Origin: Methylibium sp964616015
GTDB lineage: Bacteria; Pseudomonadota; Gammaproteobacteria; Burkholderiales; Burkholderiaceae_C
Reading direction: 5' to 3'
Assembly: GCA_964616015.1 (NCBI GenBank)
Contig: CAZTTC010000158.1
Coordinates: 1 to 7,014 of the forward strand
DNA: 7,014 bases
This document shows, piece by piece, positions 4,731-7,014 of the stretch. A model generated the notes under the pieces. That model had not been told where the DNA came from. It saw only the letters and a list, made by a program, of their open reading frames with translations, and ran no database searches. Within the stretch, counting starts at the first letter, position 1. Each line of letters starts with the position of its first letter. A program made the translations under genes and the position numbers.

Positions 4731-7014
4731 CGTCGGTCGGGGTGGGCGCGGCGATCGGGGCGTTCGGTCGCGCTCGGGCCTGCTCCACGCGCGTTGCCAG
4801 CGCGTCGAGCCGGAAGTCGCGGGCCAGTTCGCGCAGGCTCGCGACGAAGGACGCGCAGCGCGGTTCCTGGGCGGCGATGCGGTCGAGCTGGGCGTGGATG
4901 CCGCGCACATAGCCCAGGCGCAGCTGGCCCGCCAGGGCCTCGAGCGCGCTGGCCGAGGGCACGGGGCCGGGGTCGGTCATCGTGGCGGGGCCCGGCGAGC
5001 GCGGCGTCGCGCCCGCTGGCTCGCCGGCGACCCAGGTCAGGCCGAGCCGCCCGCCCAGCCAGTCCAGCAGGTCGTCCAGGCGCACCGGCTTGACGATGAA
5101 GTCGGCCGGGCCGATGCCGACGTCGTTGTCCAGCGCCTTGTCGAAGGCGTTGGCCGAGACGATGGCCACCGGGGCGGCCGGCGCCAGGTTTTCGGCGCGC
5201 CGGCGGCGCAGCGTCTCCCAGCCGTCGATGCCGGGCATCGCCAGGTCCATCAGGACGGCGTCGGGCATGACGCCTTCGCGCAGCAGCGCGAGCGCCTCCT
5301 CGCCCGACGCGGCCAGTACCAGCTCGAAGCCCAGCGGCTGCAGCAGGTGGACCAGCAGGTCGCGGTCGACCTCCTCGTTGTCGACCACCAGCACGCGCCG
5401 GCGCGGCCCGAGGTAGCCGCTGCGCGCGCTGCGCGCCGCGGCGCGCGGCACGACGGCGCCGGCCAGCTCGGGCAGGAAGAGCCGGATCGCGAAGCGGCTG
5501 CCGACGCCGGGCGTGCTGGTGGCCGTCATCTCGCCGCCCATCAGCTCGGTCAGCATGCGCGCGATCGTCAGGCCCAGGCCCGAGCCGGCGACGCTGCTGG
5601 CCCCGGCGGCCGAGCCGCGCTGGAAGGGCTCGAAGACGCGCGCCAGCTCGTCGGCGTTCATGCCCGGGCCCGAGTCCTCGATCTCGAAGCGCGCGGTCTC
5701 GCGCAGGTGGCTGACGCGGAACACGACGCGCCCGTGCGCGGTGAACTTGACCGCGTTGCCCAGCAGGTTGATGAGGATCTGGCGCAGGCGCTGCTCGTCG
5801 GCGCGCACCACCTCGGGCAGCGAGGGGGCGAAGTCGGTCTCGAAGGCGATGCCCTTGGCCGAGGCCTGCAGCTGCATCAGGCCGGCCAGCTCGTGCAGGC
5901 CGTCAGCAAAGCGCATCGGGCGGGGCTCGAGCGCCAGCTTGCCGGCCTCGATGCGCGCCAGGTCGAGCGTGCCCTCGATCAGGCCGAGCAGGTGGTCGCC
6001 GCCGCGGCGGATCACGCGCACCGCCTGGGCGCGCTGCGGCGGCATCGCCTCGTCCTCCTCCAGCAGCTGCGCGTAGCCGAGGATGCTGTTGAGCGGCGTG
6101 CGCAGCTCGTGGCTGATGGCGGTGATGTAGCGGCTCTTGGCCTGGTTGGCGCGGTCGGCGACCTGGCGCGCCTGCTGCAGCTGCGCGTCGGTGCGGCGGT
6201 GCGACTCGATCTCGCGCATCAGCGCTTGAGTCTGGCGGTTGGACTCCTCCTGCGCGACCTGGCGGCTCTTGTGCGCCAGCACCAGCCACCAGCACACCAC
6301 GCCGGCCACCAGCAGCATCACCGCGAAGGCCTTGCCGAAGCCGTGGCGCTCGAGCATCAGCGTGATCGCGGTCAGCAGCGGCAGCACCACCAGCATCAGC
6401 AGCAGGTAGTGCGCGAGGCCGGTGTCCAGGTAGGGCCAGGCGCGCCGCGGCAGCAGCCAGCGCAGCGCGGCGCCCCACTGCGTGGCCAGGCGCGCCGGCT
6501 CGGGCTTGCACCGGTCGCCGCAGCGCGCGTCCAGCGTGCAGCACAGCGAGCAGATCGGCCCGCCGTAGGCCGGGCAGCGCGCCATGTCCTCGCCCTCGTA
6601 GTCGCGCTCGCAGATGCAGCAGCGCTGCAGGCGGGGGTAGGCGCTAGCTTCACCCTCTCCCTCAGGGAGAGGGCCGGGGTGAGGGTCCGCGGCCCTCGCC
6701 AAGTAGTAGCGCCCCTTCGTCCACCACGCCAGCAGCGGCGAGGCGACGAAGGCCGTCACCAGCGCGATCGCCGCCGAGAAGGCCTGCGCCGCCGCCCCGA
6801 AGGCGCCCAGGTGGGCCGCGACCGACAACGCCGAGGCGATGCCCATCGCGCCCACGCCGACCGGGTTGACGTCGTAGAGGTAGGCGCGCCGGTACTCGAT
6901 GCCCGCCGGCGACAGCCCCAGCGGCTTGTTGACCACCAGGTCGGCCACCACCGCCATCATCCAGGCGATCGCGATGTTGGCGTACAGGCCCAGCACCTCG
7001 CCCATCGCGGCGAA
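4702..7014 (-). CDS. Transporter-fused hybrid sensor histidine kinase (5' end outside the window)
   Basis: The frame is open to the right edge (F-A-A precedes Met at 7005), so the N-terminus is missing. Residues are numbered from that Met. Residues 7-96 contain about three membrane segments with a loop reading VNKPLGLSPAGIEYRR and DVNPVGVGA; this looks like the end of an NCS1-like permease, with an SLC5-type symporter (as in CbrA) as the alternative. A Pro/Glu/Gly linker (107-120) is encoded by a REP-like palindrome. A Cys-rich cluster follows (C129, 130, 132, 144, 152, 155, 156, 162, 166), then two helices (198-218, 224-245) and a coiled coil. HisKA has ISHELRTPLNSILGYAQLL with H299. The ATPase shows ILINLLGNAVKF (N box), EIEDSGPGM (G1) and GSGLGLTIARML (G2). 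The receiver (537-650) has D542, D587, S617 and K639. A helical tail (685-743) lacks an obvious Hpt histidine motif. It probably senses a solute and signals to the overlapping LuxR-type regulator. Confidence 0.88.
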   Translation of the reverse strand, partial: FAAMGEVLGLYANIAIAWMMAVVADLVVNKPLGLSPAGIEYRRAYLYDVNPVGVGAMGIASALSVAAHLGAFGAAAQAFSAAIALVTAFVASPLLAWWTKGRYYLARAADPHPGPLPEGEGEASAYPRLQRCCICERDYEGEDMARCPAYGGPICSLCCTLDARCGDRCKPEPARLATQWGAALRWLLPRRAWPYLDTGLAHYLLLMLVVLPLLTAITLMLERHGFGKAFAVMLLVAGVVCWWLVLAHKSRQVAQEESNRQTQALMREIESHRRTDAQLQQARQVADRANQAKSRYITAISHELRTPLNSILGYAQLLEEDEAMPPQRAQAVRVIRRGGDHLLGLIEGTLDLARIEAGKLALEPRPMRFADGLHELAGLMQLQASAKGIAFETDFAPSLPEVVRADEQRLRQILINLLGNAVKFTAHGRVVFRVSHLRETARFEIEDSGPGMNADELARVFEPFQRGSAAGASSVAGSGLGLTIARMLTELMGGEMTATSTPGVGSRFAIRLFLPELAGAVVPRAAARSARSGYLGPRRRVLVVDNEEVDRDLLVHLLQPLGFELVLAASGEEALALLREGVMPDAVLMDLAMPGIDGWETLRRRRAENLAPAAPVAIVSANAFDKALDNDVGIGPADFIVKPVRLDDLLDWLGGRLGLTWVAGEPAGATPRSPGPATMTDPGPVPSASALEALAGQLRLGYVRGIHAQLDRIAAQEPRCASFVASLRELARDFRLDALATRVEQARARPNAPIAAPTPTDDGQRQPRAA
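6652..6686. repeat. REP-like palindromic element inside the kinase coding sequence
   Basis: A perfect inverted repeat, CCCTCTCCCT (6653-6662) and AGGGAGAGGG (6664-6673), has a one-base centre. An outer pair, ACCCTC (6652-6657) and GAGGGT (6681-6686), brackets it with a CCGGGGT segment between. This is the familiar CCCTCACCCC/CCCTCTCCC type of dispersed palindrome, usually intergenic in Beta- and Gammaproteobacteria. Here it is translated on the minus strand as DPHPGPLPEGEGE (residues 107-119 of the kinase). The frame stays open on both sides, so the gene is not broken. The element falls between the permease-like domain and the Cys cluster, where an unstructured linker would be tolerated. Confidence 0.85.

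Noticed and set aside
4731..4910. Upstream extension of the response regulator to an earlier ATG
   Set aside because: The 60 extra residues are an out-of-frame reading of the kinase tail, rich in Arg/Pro/Ser, with no receiver homology.
3021..5093. Long plus-strand open frame across TerB and the response regulator
   Set aside because: Low-complexity Ala/Arg/Gly translation antisense to a response regulator with all its catalytic residues intact; a shadow frame.
1..7014. CRISPR array, tRNA/rRNA, insertion sequence or phage genes
   Set aside because: No regularly spaced repeats, tRNA-like cloverleaf, transposase motif or phage gene was seen on either strand.

Overview
This is a GC-rich window with dense genes and short gaps. 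Its gene families (a urea ABC transporter binding protein, a transporter-fused hybrid kinase, and a bicarbonate permease paired with a CbbR-like regulator) point to a betaproteobacterium of the Burkholderiales, of the Rubrivivax/Methylibium/Comamonadaceae kind. The taxon is inferred from gene content and composition; no rRNA or other marker is present.

Layout. The minus-strand start of urtA (1-237) runs off the left edge. A 118-bp divergent intergenic region (238-355) with several small perfect dyads separates it from a plus-strand SAM-dependent methyltransferase (356-1066). The last codons and stop of that gene lie in a fresh 23-bp tandem duplication. An SbtA-type bicarbonate permease (1141-2103, minus) follows in convergent orientation. 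It is divergent from a CbbR/CmpR-like LysR regulator (2179-3126, plus), and a perfect 9-bp inverted repeat lies in their shared 75-bp promoter region. A small TerB-like protein (3268-3744, plus) converges, after 5 bp, on a two-gene signalling operon read on the minus strand. That operon is a hybrid histidine kinase (4702-7014, N-terminus outside the window) followed, with a 29-nt overlap, by a LuxR/NarL-type response regulator (3750-4730).

How the parts may work together. The kinase visibly begins inside a polytopic domain resembling the end of a transporter (NCS1-like permease, judged by eye). It continues through a Cys-rich cluster, two more membrane helices, HisKA/HATPase, a receiver and a helical tail. 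It therefore looks like a transporter-type sensor kinase whose output is the overlapping LuxR-type regulator. With urtA in the same window, the system may sense urea or another small nitrogen compound and control transport genes; that link is inference. The sbtA/LysR pair is a self-contained inorganic-carbon module. Urea breakdown yields ammonia and bicarbonate, which gives a speculative reason for the neighbourhood.

Most notable observations: the transporter-kinase architecture with a Cys cluster; a REP-like palindrome translated in frame within that kinase; the perfect TACGACA/TGTCGTA dyad upstream of urtA; the operator-like dyad between sbtA and its putative regulator; and the duplicated stop region of the methyltransferase.
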